Program-made: the position numbers and the translations under genes
Assembly (NCBI GenBank): GCA_036924285.1
Contig: JAYKYS010000018.1
Coordinates: 6,262,001 to 6,326,000 of the forward strand
DNA: 64,000 nt
Reading direction: 5' to 3'
Source: Asterella californica
Lineage: Eukaryota; Streptophyta; Marchantiopsida; Marchantiales; Aytoniaceae
The notes under the pieces: model-generated
The model's database searches: none
The model's input: only the letters and a program-made list of their open reading frames with translations
What the model was told of the DNA's origin: nothing
Shown here: positions 11,800 through 24,470 of the stretch, one piece after another
How the letters are laid out: each line of letters begins with the position of its first letter
Position numbering within the stretch: the stretch's first letter is position 1

Positions 11800-13500
11800 T
11801 TCTCTTCTTTCGATCATGACAGATCGCTGGTGCACTCATCTTGAAGGAATCAAGTCAGCAGAGACCAACACGACATGTCAAGGTCAGCACTGATACAGTT
11901 AATAGTGAAGGATAACTCAAGTGATCTCGGTAGCAGCATTCTTCACGTTCCTGTTGCAAGCGGTGGAATTCCAGTGAAAAAATCAAGATCCTCACGTACA
12001 CAATATACACACTTGAGATGGTAAACATCATGCACTGATGGTTTCAGAAGATGACATCAGGCAACGAGGACTGTAAAAACTTGGGGTAGGAGAAGATCCG
12101 AGACTTACAATCTCGCAATAATAGCCAGCATCTTTCAGACTGGACATAGTGAAAAGGATCAATGACGGCTTGGAGGCACGAGATATACACTGGAAAGGGT
12201 TTACAAATCAAGACGAAGTCAAGATCCGAAAGGAGGAATTTTGATAACAGTGCATAATATTGAAAATCTATATAGACATAATGTCTGAGTCGGTACAAAT
12301 TGATGTCAGAAAAAGAAAACAGACTGGGATCATAAAGAGGGCAAGGTGGCAATGTTTACGGTGTATGCAAACGGTCTATCTTGCAACGAAAAGTTAATTG
12401 GTGGTAACAAATAGCTTCAAAGGAACTAAAGGATAGTATGGACTGCTGCTCTAGATCTGCTAGTATGGACTCGGTGGAATCCGACGTGCCGGCTGAGTCG
12501 GCTATAAGGGTTGTTGGAACAGAACTGACAAGATGAACATCGGCGAGCAAAATTTATTCGTCACACTTGTCTTGGTTGTCCGACGTGTCGAACATTTATG
12601 AGCATCGCACGAAAGAACAAGAGGCAGAAAAAACATCACAGCAGAAAATATATAACAGCAGCATGCAGAAGAAAAAGTGAAAGAAATCCGAATGTAGGTG
12701 TTACAAAATCGAAAACATGCAAAGTAAGAATGCATGTCTGTCTTGGACTACTTGACGTCTTGCAGAAGTAGCCATGACCTCAGTAGTCAATCCCATCCTG
12801 TCATTCAGAAGACAATTTCTTCAATTCATGTTCCAAAGATTGAGAAAAAAACAAGAATATAATAAGATTCAAGCATCTAATCAACACTGGCCACAAGAAG
12901 TGAGTGAAAAAGTGCATGACGAAGTTCTACCAAACCGACGGAGAATTGTTAATTATTGAGCAATAAGAAACTTGGCCAGACGCTTCAGAGCGAAACGCTT
13001 CTCGTCATCCAAACGCACACCTCATAGAGAAAATAAGAAGATATCAGACATGAACGCACTCACATCCAAACCGTCTTTTCGTCTAACATGAGATCACGAA
13101 AAACAATTCACAGACGCATCAAGAATAAAAATACCTTGGACTCTCCCAGGTGGACGAGAAGAATCAAGAAAAGGCATATCTTTGAAAACTATGTAGGCAA
13201 ATATCGCATCCCAGGAAAAAATAAATTCTAAGATAATACCTCTAGATTTACTTAGCCCAACCAGATTTATAAGAAGTTTAATTTGTGTCTACCCCTACAT
13301 CTGATGTACAAGGACGTAGGGGAGGACGGAGGGGAGGACGGAGGGACCCTTTGTTCGGCTTGATGTGATATACCATCCGTTTGGTATTCATTGCATCGCT
13401 TCTCCATTTCTGAGAGAAGGTGGTGACACATAGGTGATTATATTATGACGAGAAAAGATGATCATGGGTGGAGTAAACAATAACTGTGAATCGCTCCGCT
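11800..13500. other. no recognisable gene
   Basis: Several short frames of 60-100 codons on both strands have no motifs. A short GGGGAGGACGGA tandem repeat lies at about 13319-13345. TATA-like GCTATAATAG near 13532-13541 may belong to the downstream kinase gene. Confidence 0.4.
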
Positions 13501-13847
13501 CTCCCCAGACTCCACACCCAGGGCCCGGGCTGGGCTATAATAGAAGGCCGACCAGTTCAAATATAAATCCCTGGAGAACTTTTCCTCCTTCCATGTGAAG
13601 TGCCCCGCATGCCCAACGAGAACAGCTGCCGCTTCCTCGTAGCACACCCCCAGGCGCAACGCTTTGAGTTTGCATACAAAGACTGCGAATCAATAGGGAG
13701 AGTGTGAGGCAACAAGGGCGGGTGGGGGCTGGTTCTTGTGTTCCAGTTGGTTTTCCCACAGCTCTTCAAGCGTTCTCGTAGTGTAGAGAAGTGTGGCAGC
13801 AGATTGTTTCAGATTTTGCGTTTTTCCTCACAGGTATACCGCCAAGA

Positions 13848-16800
13848 ATGGCAACTATGAGTAATCCCTGCGTTTCCTTCGACTCTCGGGTCGCAGGAGT
13901 ATCGATAAAAAGTTGTAGTAGTAGTACCTTCCGATTCAAGGTCAAGAGTGGATACTCTGTTTCGTCCTCTTTCGGCGAGTTGTTCGGTGGCGATGGTGGC
14001 GCCGTTACTGTTGGAATTTCTTCTCGAGTCGTCGTGCCACTACGCAGTCTGAGACTCCGAACCTCCCAACACCAGTCGACCTCCACCTCTCGTCGATGTT
14101 TCGGCAAATTAGGTAGGTTGCGCTTGAAACCCGTTAAGGACGCACGGTGTTTGGACTGTCCATTCTCGCCGTATATAGTGGGATCTGCTTCTTCTCACAT
14201 CGTGTTATTGCACAGCAGCAGAGTACCACAGGACGAGTTGTGTACTTGTGTTTGGCCTCGTAATGTGTTTCAAGGCGAATTGTAGATTTGACAATGTGTG
14301 TATCTCGTTTGTAGCCAACATTTCTGACGGAAATTCTAGTTTGGCACGAACATCGCTGTCTTAAATCTTGCTTATTCTCATGTCATCGGTGCCGCGAAAG
14401 TTCTCAAGACCCACAGTTGGTGGCACAGCTACGCTCTTTTCTCCCCTCGGATTGCTAATTGTCCTCAGTAGACAGCATGAGCGTTGCTATTCCGGCGTTG
14501 ACACGTATACGGGGATTCGGCCCACCGTGGGTAGGTCTCTTGGAAAGTCCCCAGATCTGGAAAAGCGAGACTGGCGCTAAGACATTTTCTGGCGAGCAGG
14601 GTACATCCCCCTGGATATGTCCTAGACGAAGCAAAGGGCGATTCGGGAGCCATAGACCCGCATAGACGAGTCAGTTGGCTTTTTTGAATGAGTGATTACT
14701 GCTAGTTATGGCCAGGGTAGGGCCGGATACGACTGGAGCATGGAGTTCTATGCTGATGGGAGTTGAGCTGCGTTGGAATTGTAGGCCAAACTACGCTGAG
14801 AGCTCTGGTGGACGAAACCAGAACAACATCGACAGAGGAAAAGCAGTATAGTGCTTTCGACGTGCACAACGACGAAGAGTTACTGAAGGTAACTATCTGG
14901 AGACCTGTCACTTCCTGGAATGTTGTAGTAAACTGAAGACAATCGTGGGCAGAAGCTGTGCCCCTTGGCATCGCTACGGTAACGATCTCCAGTTAGAAGT
15001 GGCAAAGCTATGGATACTATGTACTCACTAGTCTGTGGTCGTTGGTAGAGTCTTGGGAAGTTGCCAGCCACAGAATCTCTCGGATGAAGGAGAGTGAAGA
15101 TGATTCCTAGGACGGAGGGAAGCTCTGTGTGAACACGAGAGTACTCATTGAATGATTATCTGATGTGTGGAGTCCCAGAAAAAGGCAGCGCGCGTTGTAC
15201 AGCAGTTAGCAGGCACCTGCATTTTCCTCGTTGGTAAGTCAATATCTCGATTGCTACAGCTGTCTTGGTAGGGTCCTAGATCTGGTCGGTGGTCCCAGAA
15301 TCCGACTTTTTCCTGTACATTGACATTTCAAATTGACATTTGCAGGAATGATGGGCAGTGGAAAAACCACGGTCGGAAGAGGGGTGTCGGAGGCCCTCGA
15401 GTATTTTTTCTTTGACAGGTAAAAGGAGACGTTACGAGAAGATTTCGAGTGATCTGACTGAAATCTCAGTATACTGTTCTGATTTGACTTTTGTAGTTTT
15501 CCTCCAGTTATTGCCAGGCATTTCTTGTTTGTAATTAGGCAATCTGGTCTGTCGAACAGTGATAAACTCGTCGAAGAAGCAGCAGGCGGAACGACTGTTG
15601 CAGAAATGTTCCGTGCTGGTAGAGAGGAGGACTTCCGCAATGCGGAGACGGAAGTCCTGGAGCAACTCGCCACCATGTCTCGGTTGGTTGTCGCGACTGG
15701 AGGTGGTGCTGTCGTCCGGCCCCAAAATTGGTAAGAGTTTTGACAGGGAAATATATTTAGAGATAGTTTTCCGCCCTGGACGTTGGGAGCAGTATGACTT
15801 AGCGATTCCACTTTCGGACCTAAGGTGATTGGATGGGCATTGAGTGCGTGTTGAGCTCAGGATTCTCTCTGAGTGGACGGTACCTCATACTTGTGCGCGA
15901 TCTAGGTTGCAATCCTGTGCGTTCCCGCCAGTGGGACCAGCAGTGGAGGGAGATTTATCGGGAAAGTGTGGGGCCAAAACATTTGTGGGCGTTGGTGAAG
16001 AAAGGTTATTGCATCAGTCGAGTGTCGTTTCAAAGGGGGAGGGATCTCTCAGATTATTGTATAAGCTTTGTCCTGCACTCGGAATTGTCTGTAAAGCGTA
16101 GAGAAAGAAAGGTGCAGCTGGAGTACTTTAGACACTTCATTTCCAGCAGTCACCTGTTCTAGACGGTAGGACGAGGCAGCTGATCATGTTTTCTGGTTGG
16201 TTCGGATAAATGAAGGGGCCACATGAGACATGGAATCACGGTCTGGCTTGATGTACCGGTGGACTGCTTGGCCCACAGGGTGGTTGCAGTCGGTTGTCAC
16301 TCTCGTCCACTATTAGGTGTACAAGCAGAAGATTCTGCCTACAAACAAGTATGGTTTTCATTGCTGCGAGAAGTGCTCCACGTGCGTTTCAGTGGCTTAG
16401 ATAGAGTATATTGATCTCTAGTTACTGTAGCTCACGAGAAGTTCATTAGTTATGGCTTCCCTTCATGAGTAATAAGTGCACTGTTCGTGGGCAGGCTCTG
16501 GAAAGATTGACGCGCATTCTTCACGAAAGGCACCACATGTATAAAAATGCGGATGTCGTGGTATCAGTGGCAGGTGCGTACATGGTTTCACCGGTACTGC
16601 TTTTAGTTCAAAGACAGCAGTAAGTCTGGGTTCTGTAATATTTTTTAAGGAACCTTTGAGTATACTCAAATCAATTTGCCATATACCATGATATATTCAT
16701 GATTTGCAAGAACTTTTGAAGATGTGAAATCAGCACTTTCGACTTTTGTGTTCCACAGAAATCGCGCGAGAAAGGGATCTGGACATCGAGACGGTCACTC

Positions 16801-17080
16801 CTACCATGATCGCAGTGGAGGTGGGGCATAATGGCGAGTTCGTTTGACTGTTGAATTTTAGTTTGAGTTCCCGGCGAGCATTTTGTAATTCTCTTTATCT
16901 GGTCATATCTGGGATTACGAATCTCAGAATGCTCATTATGTAGGCAAAAAAAATATTAAAGGTAGTATTTACACGACTGGTGGCTTGAGGCGTAACACTT
17001 GTGTTTCGTGCGTCAAATTGCAGGTTCTCGAGGAGATTGCCCAGAAGTTGGAGGGGGACGGAAGTCTCAGCCGGCGATAA
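13848..17080 (+). CDS. shikimate kinase, plastid-targeted, spliced gene
   Basis: Shikimate kinase uses ATP to phosphorylate the 3-OH of shikimate in the plastid pathway to aromatic amino acids. The ATG at 13848 opens a Ser/Thr/Arg-rich, acid-poor leader typical of a transit peptide; a 3' splice site (TTCCTCACAG) just upstream suggests a 5'-UTR intron. Supported exons: 13848-~14112; ~15173-15233 (ending GTCIFLV); 15346-15418 (Walker A GMMGSGKTT, glycine codon split by the intron); 15560-15730 (DKLVEEAAGGTTVAEMF, RNAETEVLEQL, VVATGGGAVVRP); 16216-16348 (ITVWLDVP, SRPLL lid); 16495-16573; 16759-16820; 17024-17080 with TAA. Phases agree from the second listed exon to the stop. The first exon does not join the second in frame with these sites, so one exon or splice site in 14113-15172 is unresolved. 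No inactivating change is seen. Confidence 0.9.
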
Positions 17081-17846
17081 CGAACACTGTTCTTCTGCTT
17101 TCGTGTCTTTGCGAGACACCAAGCCCTTGCATCACAAACCCGTCTTACAGTAGATTTACTGAGACCTTTTGGGTGTAATCGTCTTGTGTATTCATTGGTA
17201 TTAGTGCCCCAAAGCGAAATAACGTACCCTCATGTGGGCCACCTTAATAGTAAGGACCAGCACAGTCTAGGTAGAAATACAGTGCATGAGAGTATATGAG
17301 AGACAGGAGATATTGCGGGAGCATGGAGAGGGCAGGTTTACAGTACACATGTCTCTATCCGATAGGGAGAAAAGTCAGTTCCTTGTACATACACCGACCA
17401 GGAAATTCGTCGAAGAACAATAAAGCGCAAACACGATATCATTGGCGTATCGTGTACCTCTTGAGAGTAATTTGTTTCTACATCAGCTGTATCAGCGCTA
17501 GTCTTTCCTCGCTGGGAACGATTTATTTACACACCCCGTTACTTTCATTTTCGCGGCTCCTATTGACGCAGAGCGGAAACCGGAATTCGTCCATCACGCA
17601 ACCCAAGAGACTATGTGAAAACGTGACAATGATCCGTAATTCCCTGGGCGGCATGTGTTGGAGAGGGAACTACTGTTTGCAGTCTCTGCAAACGCTATAG
17701 CGGTCGAACGTAATCGAGTTATCGGATCCACAAAACGTTGGAGATCTCGTACCTTTAGTAAGATGAAGAGGCCGGCTAGGTCTACTGCCTTTGGTCCACA
17801 TCACCGAAACAAGAACGTAAATGATCACGAGGATCTTATGATAAGC
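17081..17846. other. shikimate kinase 3' flank, no further gene
   Basis: Probably contains the 3' UTR of the kinase. Frames such as 17296-17700 have no recognisable domain. Confidence 0.4.
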
Positions 17847-18374
17847 AAGCTTTCTTCTTCCTCAGTCCCCGAAATCGACTGTCTATCTTCCTCAGTCTCT
17901 GAAGTTAGAAAATGTCTCTTTGTCTATCTTCCTCAGTCTCTGAAGTTAGAAAATGTCTCTTCAGTCTCCAACCGGCTGTACTCCAAACCGGCTATACTCC
18001 CGGTAACAACTGTGAATATCTAATTACACAGTCGGCTTCCATGGTTCCAAGACCGTGGACCGAAAGAGAATATTTTCTTCCTCAGTCCCACCAGCATGAC
18101 CCGCAAACTGCGGTGTGTAACGAGCTATATAACCGAGATAAAAAACAGGAGATTGCAGGTAAAGGACTGAGGCTTCCATGGTTCCAAAAACACGGGCCTT
18201 AGTCCCACCAGCATGACCCGCACCCCCGCGCGCAAACTGCTATGTGTAACGACCTATATAACCGAGACCGAAAACAGGAGACTGCCGGTAAAGGGACTGA
18301 GGAAGACATTTTCTAACTTCGGAGGCTGAGGAAGATCGATAGTCGATTTCGAGGACTGAGGAAGAAGAAAGCTG
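17847..18374. mobile_element. fold-back, Mutator-like non-autonomous element
   Basis: Inverted arms of about 68 bp lie at 17848-17916 and 18303-18373. The left begins AGCTTTCTTCTTCCTCAGTC and runs through CGAAATCGACT, CTTCCTCAG and GAAGTTAGAAAATGTCT; the right is its complement with about five mismatches. TATGATAAGCA occurs on both sides (17837-17847 and 18375-18385), giving a 10-11-bp target duplication, the size range of Mutator-like elements. The interior has no ORF of note but holds two direct copies (18083-18171 and 18200-18302) sharing CCCACCAGCATGACCCGCA and CTATATAACCGAGA. Confidence 0.8.
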
Positions 18375-18385
18375 TATGATAAGCA

Positions 18386-19215
18386 GTGGCTCGACCTCCG
18401 AAGTATCAGGATTCGCATGTGCTGTTAGCATCAAGGCAGGTGACCGTGGTACTCTGCAGGGGAAGACCGCCTATCGCGACCTTTCGCAACCTTTTGCTCG
18501 GTCGCCAATTAAGCATTGTACCAGCATGCTAAACATGAAGACGCGGAAGGTGAGTTTCACGTGTTAGGGACAGAAAGGACTGACGACTGACTGACTGAAA
18601 CGTAAAGCAGTTGATGGTCGCTCTTGCTGTCTGTGTCTTTCGTGCCTAAGATTCTTAGTCTTTGGGGATAATTACTTGGTCAGTCACGCTGAAAACTGTT
18701 TTCACTTGGTCACACACATGACTTTTTGAAGATTCTCTTGGTGACACTGGATTTCGTGAGTTCTACGTGTAACTCTTCATAGTTGTTGCATCACCACGAA
18801 TAACAAGTTGATTCATTAAGAAATTAAAATCAATTTTATAAAAATTAAATTTTATAAATAATAATATATGATCATTCTGTTAAGACTGCTTCACAAATGA
18901 ATCACTGAGAACTACAAATTACAGTTTTGAGTCATTCAGAAAGATTAAAAATTTTGATTCACGGCTTTGATTCACCTTAAGCAGTGGATGACAAGATCCT
19001 GTCATTCGAATTGCGTGCGTCTAATCAGACAACACACACGATATCATTTTCACGTCAGATTCATGACCGAGAAATCACAATGCGATGTGACCTAAAATAA
19101 TTTCAAAAAGTAATAAGCTTTAAAAAAAAAACAGTTTTCAAAGAGTGTGATCAAATAATTATCGCCAGTTTTTTACTCATTAGGAGGGGATGTTATTAGA
19201 AAACCTAGTAAAACC
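18386..19215. other. no recognisable gene
   Basis: AT-rich towards 18.8-19.2 kb; no ORF with motifs and no clear element ends. Confidence 0.4.
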
Positions 19216-19218
19216 ACA

Positions 19219-19440
19219 TGCTCTTGAGTAGAATATAGACAAGAAAACACACGACATAATGAATTGCATACGGACGGAAAGACCCCATCAAGCCTTACAA
19301 GGGAATGCCCTTGGGGAGAATATAGACAAGAAAAAATGCAACACAATGAATAGCATACGGATGGAAAGTCCCCTTTGTCACCTTACAAGGGAAAGAAGTA
19401 CCCGAAAGGCCAAGCAACTAATGTTCAGAAGAGAACAACA
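19219..19440 (-). repeat. tandem 3' tails of the RLE-type non-LTR family
   Basis: Two 87-bp-spaced units (from 19219 and from 19306) share GAATATAGACAAGAAAA, GCATACGGA and CCTTACAAGGGAA. The second unit continues AGAAGTACCCGAAAGGCCAAG. The same words in the same order form the 3' UTR of the intact element at 35953-36070 (CCATCAAGCCTTACAAGGG, AAAGAAGGACCCGAAGGGCC). No coding part is attached. It is either a severely 5'-truncated insertion or a short element sharing that tail. Confidence 0.7.
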
Positions 19441-19571
19441 TTGGGGTAGTCTTCTATATATAAAAAAGAATATAGAGGCGAATATTGGACTGTTTTTTGT
19501 GAGTAACCACAGCATACCCGGACCAGTTTCACACGACAGTGGCTTTTGATACACTTCTTTTGATACACTTC

Positions 19572-19655
19572 CAACAGAGAGCAGGAGGATTTGAACCCCA
19601 GACCTTTCGCTTAGAGGTCTAGGATTCAACCATCTCAGCTATCAATCTTCAATTT
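19572..19655 (-). repeat. tRNA-derived SINE copy
   Basis: On the minus strand, TAGCTGAGATGGTTG resembles a tRNA D-arm/A box. It is followed by AGACCTCTAAGCGAAAGGTCT, an anticodon-arm-like hairpin with an oversized loop, then GGGGTTCAAATCC, a T-arm/B box. The acceptor ends do not pair, so this is not a functional tRNA gene. The same sequence flanks the Harbinger element at 55040 and 61138, and a relative lies at 45290-45370. Repeated occurrence with internal pol III boxes is the pattern of a SINE head. Confidence 0.75.
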
Positions 19656-19659
19656 AGGG

Positions 19660-20895
19660 TTTAGTATTGACAAGTGATGCTCGCCCACTCTCAATACCTC
19701 TCTCTTAACCATAGGATCTAAGGTGGACCTCCAACCGAGCAAGCGCATATGCTGCAATGGTAGGATACGCATTGACATAGTAAAGGGGTTCGGTAACAAC
19801 AAATCGTTTTCCTGTCTCCATTTTCTGCTGCTCTTACAGCGTGATGCCTGAGTCTCCATCCCCTCCTGCTCTGACTCCACCAACTTTCCTTGGCTCATGG
19901 ACATGGAGCCAAGCGACGGAAAAGACTGTGAATTGTGCAGGACAATTCCCAATGTCGCTGCGGAGCTCAGCCACTGACTCGTCGTCCTCATCGCGATCGT
20001 TCTTCCTTCGATTATTCGACTTCCTTTATCACTCGGAGCTTATGCTTCTCTGCGTCGATTCAACCCCAGCGGGGCCCTATCCCTCTACAATGTATCAACA
20101 TATAACAAACGTGATCTCAAGAGTTTTCATAAATTCCTTACGCTGCAGGAATGAGTTATAGACTGTTCGGCACTCCCCTCAGCTCCTGTCTCAGGGAAGG
20201 CCTTACAGCCATAACCCATTCTTGACAGGGGCACCTGCTGTCGTTTATCGTGGCTTTCATTCATGTCGTTAAAATGCAGAATCCAGCGCTTTGACTTGAA
20301 GTTTGAGTATCATAAGCGACGTCTCGATAGGGCAGACAGAGCTCAGAACAAGCCTAGACTTGAACTACTCATTCTTTGTCGATGCGCTCCTCTCGAACTG
20401 ACCGAAAGCCTGCAAGCTGCTGGCTTCCTGCAGTAAAGTAGTGACATAACTCTTACATCAGAACCGCAGACAGTAATACCCAGTCCATCAAAATCCTCGT
20501 GCTCCGCAGCCTTCTCTTCTTCGACAGAACTGGAAAAGAACAACAGTCACTGCTGGAGAAAAGGTGATGGTGCAGCTGAGAGAACACGCGCACCGCTTAG
20601 TAGTAGCGCACGAGGTTACCATGCACTACACTATTAGAGCCAGCCACCCAGTCGTGGGTGGCTGGCTTTCAAATGGCTGGCCGTCAGTCGATACAGTCCA
20701 CCCTGGGATAAACTGCAAGGTGTCTGGAGTAGCATTTCCGGTTGCACTCCTTAGTGCAAACTTTCACATATCCACAATATTTGTAAGTGTTGTAATTTTT
20801 CAAAGATTTTGCATTAGTTAATAAATGTAAAACATACTAAATTTATTGTATCGAGTGTTCTTCAGTTTACAACGACCTTTGCATATGAATACTAG
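19660..20895. other. no recognisable gene; one strong hairpin
   Basis: The minus frame 19991-19635 and + frame 19841-20161 lack known motifs. A perfect 13-bp stem, AGCCAGCCACCCA/TGGGTGGCTGGCT with a 4-base loop, lies at 20638-20667. Confidence 0.5.
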
Positions 20896-20900
20896 CTCGT

Positions 20901-21028
20901 GCATATTCACCTCTTCCAAGTTCAAAAGAGGGGAATATGCAAATAGCTTTAATTTATGTCTTAATTCTTCTAAGAAATTTATTTCTTAATTCTTCTTCTT
21001 GGAAGGATTAGGTTATAGATTAAAGCTT
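20901..21028 (+). repeat. double-hairpin repeat family copy
   Basis: Hairpin 1 (20901-20940) has arms GCATATTC/GAATATGC and CCTCTT/AAGAGG. Hairpin 2 (about 20946-21028) is bounded by AGCTTTAAT/ATTAAAGCT and carries TTAATTCTTC and GGAAGGATTAGG internally, with an enlarged centre. A diverged third module follows as CACTTATAGGTTTTG near 21100. Confidence 0.7.
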
Positions 21029-21029
21029 A

Positions 21030-22590
21030 CAAATTTAAAAGTATTTTTACTCGTGTGGATCTCCAGATTTTTATATCATAGAAAGGTTCTGTTCACGTGA
21101 GTCACTTATAGGTTTTGTATAACTGAAATGAGCATGTGTAATCAAGTTACAAAATGAGTTTTAAATATAGTGATTTAAATTTAATAAATTTAATTTAGAG
21201 AACTTTGAAATAAGTCACAATTTGCAAACCCTGTCGAGCAGTATTTCTCCTCGTGATTGTGCATTTTAGTACACTAAATTTTTCACTAAAAGTTCTTTTG
21301 AAAATTATTTTCAGTCAATTGCTCATGATTATTTTTGTTGTCTGTCTAACGTTTGTCTTTTTCCTCTGTTTTCCTAGAAGTGCAGTTTGGATGCATATTA
21401 TTCACCTTCACGAACCAAGAATGATGGTGGGAAAAGAAAAGACAAAATTTTCTCCTCGAACACAAATGCATTATTTCTAGAGAGAGGATTATCTTGTACA
21501 CAGTTGAAAATTCTCACTGATTAGTTAAAATAGTAATGAGATCTCAGCAAATTCGGTTTCATAGAAAACGCTACCGTAGTGATAGCCCTTTACGCGCAAA
21601 AAAGTTGCACGAATGTACGAATTGATCATTTCAGGTTTTCGTTCAGCTCCCTTTTTGTCATTTCGAGTTTTTGCGCCACATTGACTATAGTTCTTTGACT
21701 TTCACGTGAGATCACTTGAGTTATGTAGAGTATTCTTGTGGTCAAGCTTTTGCTGATAGTTCATGCCGTCCAAAGCTTTCGTTTCACACAGTTTGGTATT
21801 CTTTTGACCATTCGCGCATTGTCAGTTCAAGTTTCTGGCAAAAACGCCTTGTTTCACCAGCTCGTGTAAGGGAAATTAACTAGTTCAGGTATGCACTCAA
21901 TACCACTCTGACCTTTATCAAAGTTTCATGAATCCCTCAATAAGACCTTGTTTTGGTTCGTGAAGTTGAGATGATTTCAGTTCCTATGAAAAGTTTAGAG
22001 TAAAATCTACTTATTGGTATTTATAATTAAAATCTCATAAGATATTTCAAACATTATTACTTAGGTACTAACATATATAAGAATAAAATGTATGATCTAT
22101 TGATTATACAATGATATATTTCTGCTTAATATATAGGAGTTATATAACAGCTAAAGGATCCTATTTCAAATACTAAAATTATTGTGTTGTGATAGGAGTG
22201 ATAACATGTCAACGTCATCACGTCAGTGATAATGTCACTTTTATTAGCACTTAAGGTTGTCATGTCAACAACATGTTTTTTCTGATATGACTAATTTCAT
22301 CATTTATGACTCCCCAAGTAAAAGAAAGAACCTCCAGATTGTCATGTGAACAATATGTTTATCTTATATGTGTGACTCCGCCAATTGTCTAGTGAGTCTA
22401 GTCATATAACTGTCAGTTGAAATCAATATCGTTTTCTTGCAGTGAATAGAAGTTCCATCTTAAATCCTTATGTCGGAGACGTAAAATCTCTTGTCCTCAA
22501 CTTGAGGACGTCTTCAAGTGAGTCATATAACTCATTGGTTCCAGCATGTGCGGGCCATGAACTATTATGAGACGTCTTCAAAAGCTTATC
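21030..22590. other. AT-rich intergenic DNA, no gene seen
   Basis: A GCATATTATTCACCTTCACG word at about 21393 resembles the start of another double-hairpin copy. A 5' LTR for the Copia relic downstream could not be recognised here. Confidence 0.4.
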
Positions 22591-22591
22591 C

Positions 22592-24470
22592 ATGGAAAAG
22601 AAATTCCTTGAGAGAAACCACAAATTTCTCATTACTGCTCAACCATTGCTTTTCATTGTCTTGGAAAGCATTTTCCAGCAATATCAAATATTGACACGTC
22701 AACATCTTGGTTCATGGAGCAACTCTTGTCTTAAGAGTTGCTCTAAAGTTTGCACTTTCATAGACTACTCTAAACAAACGAAAGGATACAGACTACTTGA
22801 CAGTAAAGAGAAGATTGTCATTAGTAGGGATGTTTTCTTTGATGAGGTAAATCATACTGCTCATCTTGAGATAGAGAAGAAGGAGACTACCACTACCTCC
22901 AATGGTACTAGTCTAGCTTTCAGATTCCACTGAAGTTCAAATATGCTGTGAAGTCTGAGAAGTGGACAAAGGCAATGAAGGAAGAGTTTACTGCATTGCA
23001 GAAAACGATACTTGGTTCTTGACAACTCTTCCTGAAGGGAAGAAGTTGATTGGAACCAAATGGGTGTTCAAAACGAAGTACCATGCTGATGATATGTTCA
23101 GAGGTATAAGGTTCGACTTGTAGCCAAGGGCTATCTACAGCAGCAAGGAGAGGACTATGGTGAGACATTTACTCCGGTGGCGAAAATGAGTTCTGTTAGG
23201 CTGCTAATAGCATATTCTATGCTTCAGAACTGGAAAGTTTGGCAACTAGATGTGAAGAATGCTTTTCTGAATGGTAAGATACAAGAGGATGTATACATTC
23301 AGCAGCCACAAGGTTTTCAGGTTGCTGGAAAAGAACAGTTAGTATACAAACTTCGTAAAGCCTTGTATGACCTTAAGCAGGCTCCTAGAGCTTGGTTTAC
23401 TAGGATAGACAGTTTCTTAAAGAAGGAAGGTTTCTCTTCTACAAGGGGAGATCCTAACTTATATATCCTAGTTACAACAAAAGAGAGAGTAGTGTTGCTG
23501 CTATATGTGGATGATGTAATCTTTCAGGCAGTGATGAAGAGGCTATCTCTTTAGTGAAGTTACAGTTATCTACAGAGTTTGAGATGACTGACTTGGGTAG
23601 ACTTACCTACTGTCTCGGAATTCATTTAGTCAAAGATGAAGAGGATCTGTATATTGTACAAGATAAGTACATCAAAGATACATTGAAGGAGTATCAGATG
23701 CAGGACTGCAAGCCAGTGCCTACTCCAATGATACTTTCGAAGGATTGGTCTACTCAGCATGGGTTTGACGAAGCGGTTGACAAAACTGAGTACATGAGAC
23801 TAGTGGAAAAGCTGATCTATTTGGTTGTAACGACCAGACCAGATCTAGCTTATGCTGTAAGCAAGCTTGGCCAGGAGATGGAGGATCCAAGAGTTCCACA
23901 TTTGAAGACAGCGAAACAAGTACTCATGTATCTGAAAGGTACTGCGTTTCATGGACTGAAGTTTACTTCAATTAATCCTAAAGTTCTAACAGACTTTATG
24001 GATGCTGACTGGATAGGTGATGTCATAGACCGGAAATCAAGATCTGGTTATGCCTTCCTGCTTGCAGGTGCAGCTGTTACTTGACAAAGTAAGAAACAGA
24101 AGGTTTCTTCTTTGTCATCCACAGAAGTTGAATATCATGGACTGTGTAATGCAGTTCAGCAAGTCGTGTGGATAAGATGGATGCTGGAAGATATGGGAGA
24201 GGTTCAAAGAGAACCAACTACCATTTTTACTGATAACAGGAGTAGCATTGCTCTTGTCAGATATCCAGTCCATCATGCGAGGACAAAGCACATTGAGGTG
24301 CAGGTCCATTTTATTCGTGACAAAATACAAAGTGGAGAGGTATGTACCACTTGGGTACATACTGATGACCAACTAGCAGATATATTCACTAAATCTTTGT
24401 CTAAACCTTAGTTTGATAAACTGAGAAATGACCTTGGTATATGTGAACTGCCCGTGATCTTACGAGGGGG
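22592..24470 (+). pseudogene. second Copia pol relic (integrase end, RT, RNase H)
   Basis: The first frame (22592-22933) carries the integrase C-terminal block FIDYSKQTKGYRL and VISRDVFFDE. Reverse transcriptase follows with KWVFKTKYHADD, QLDVKNAFLNGKI, LYDLKQAPRAW and YVDD near 23502-23513. RNase H gives MDADWIGD, RSGYAFLL, HARTKHIE and DQLADIFTKS. The frame is broken near 23010, 23090 and 23530, and a TGA near 24082 stands where Trp is expected before SKKQ. The family differs from the 8.4-kb copy: neither LTR start nor protein words match closely. Confidence 0.93.
24459..24470 (+). other. Copia polypurine tract
   Basis: CTTACGAGGGGG lies immediately before a TGTTG start, the normal junction of polypurine tract and 3' LTR. 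Confidence 0.7.

Noticed and set aside
19572..19655. Functional tRNA gene on the minus strand
   Set aside because: A- and B-box-like blocks are present, but the anticodon loop is too long, the acceptor arms do not pair and near-copies occur elsewhere; a SINE fits better.
22000..22590. 5' LTR of the second Copia relic
   Set aside because: No TGTTGAAAAATAAT-like start or primer site was found; the 5' part is probably lost.
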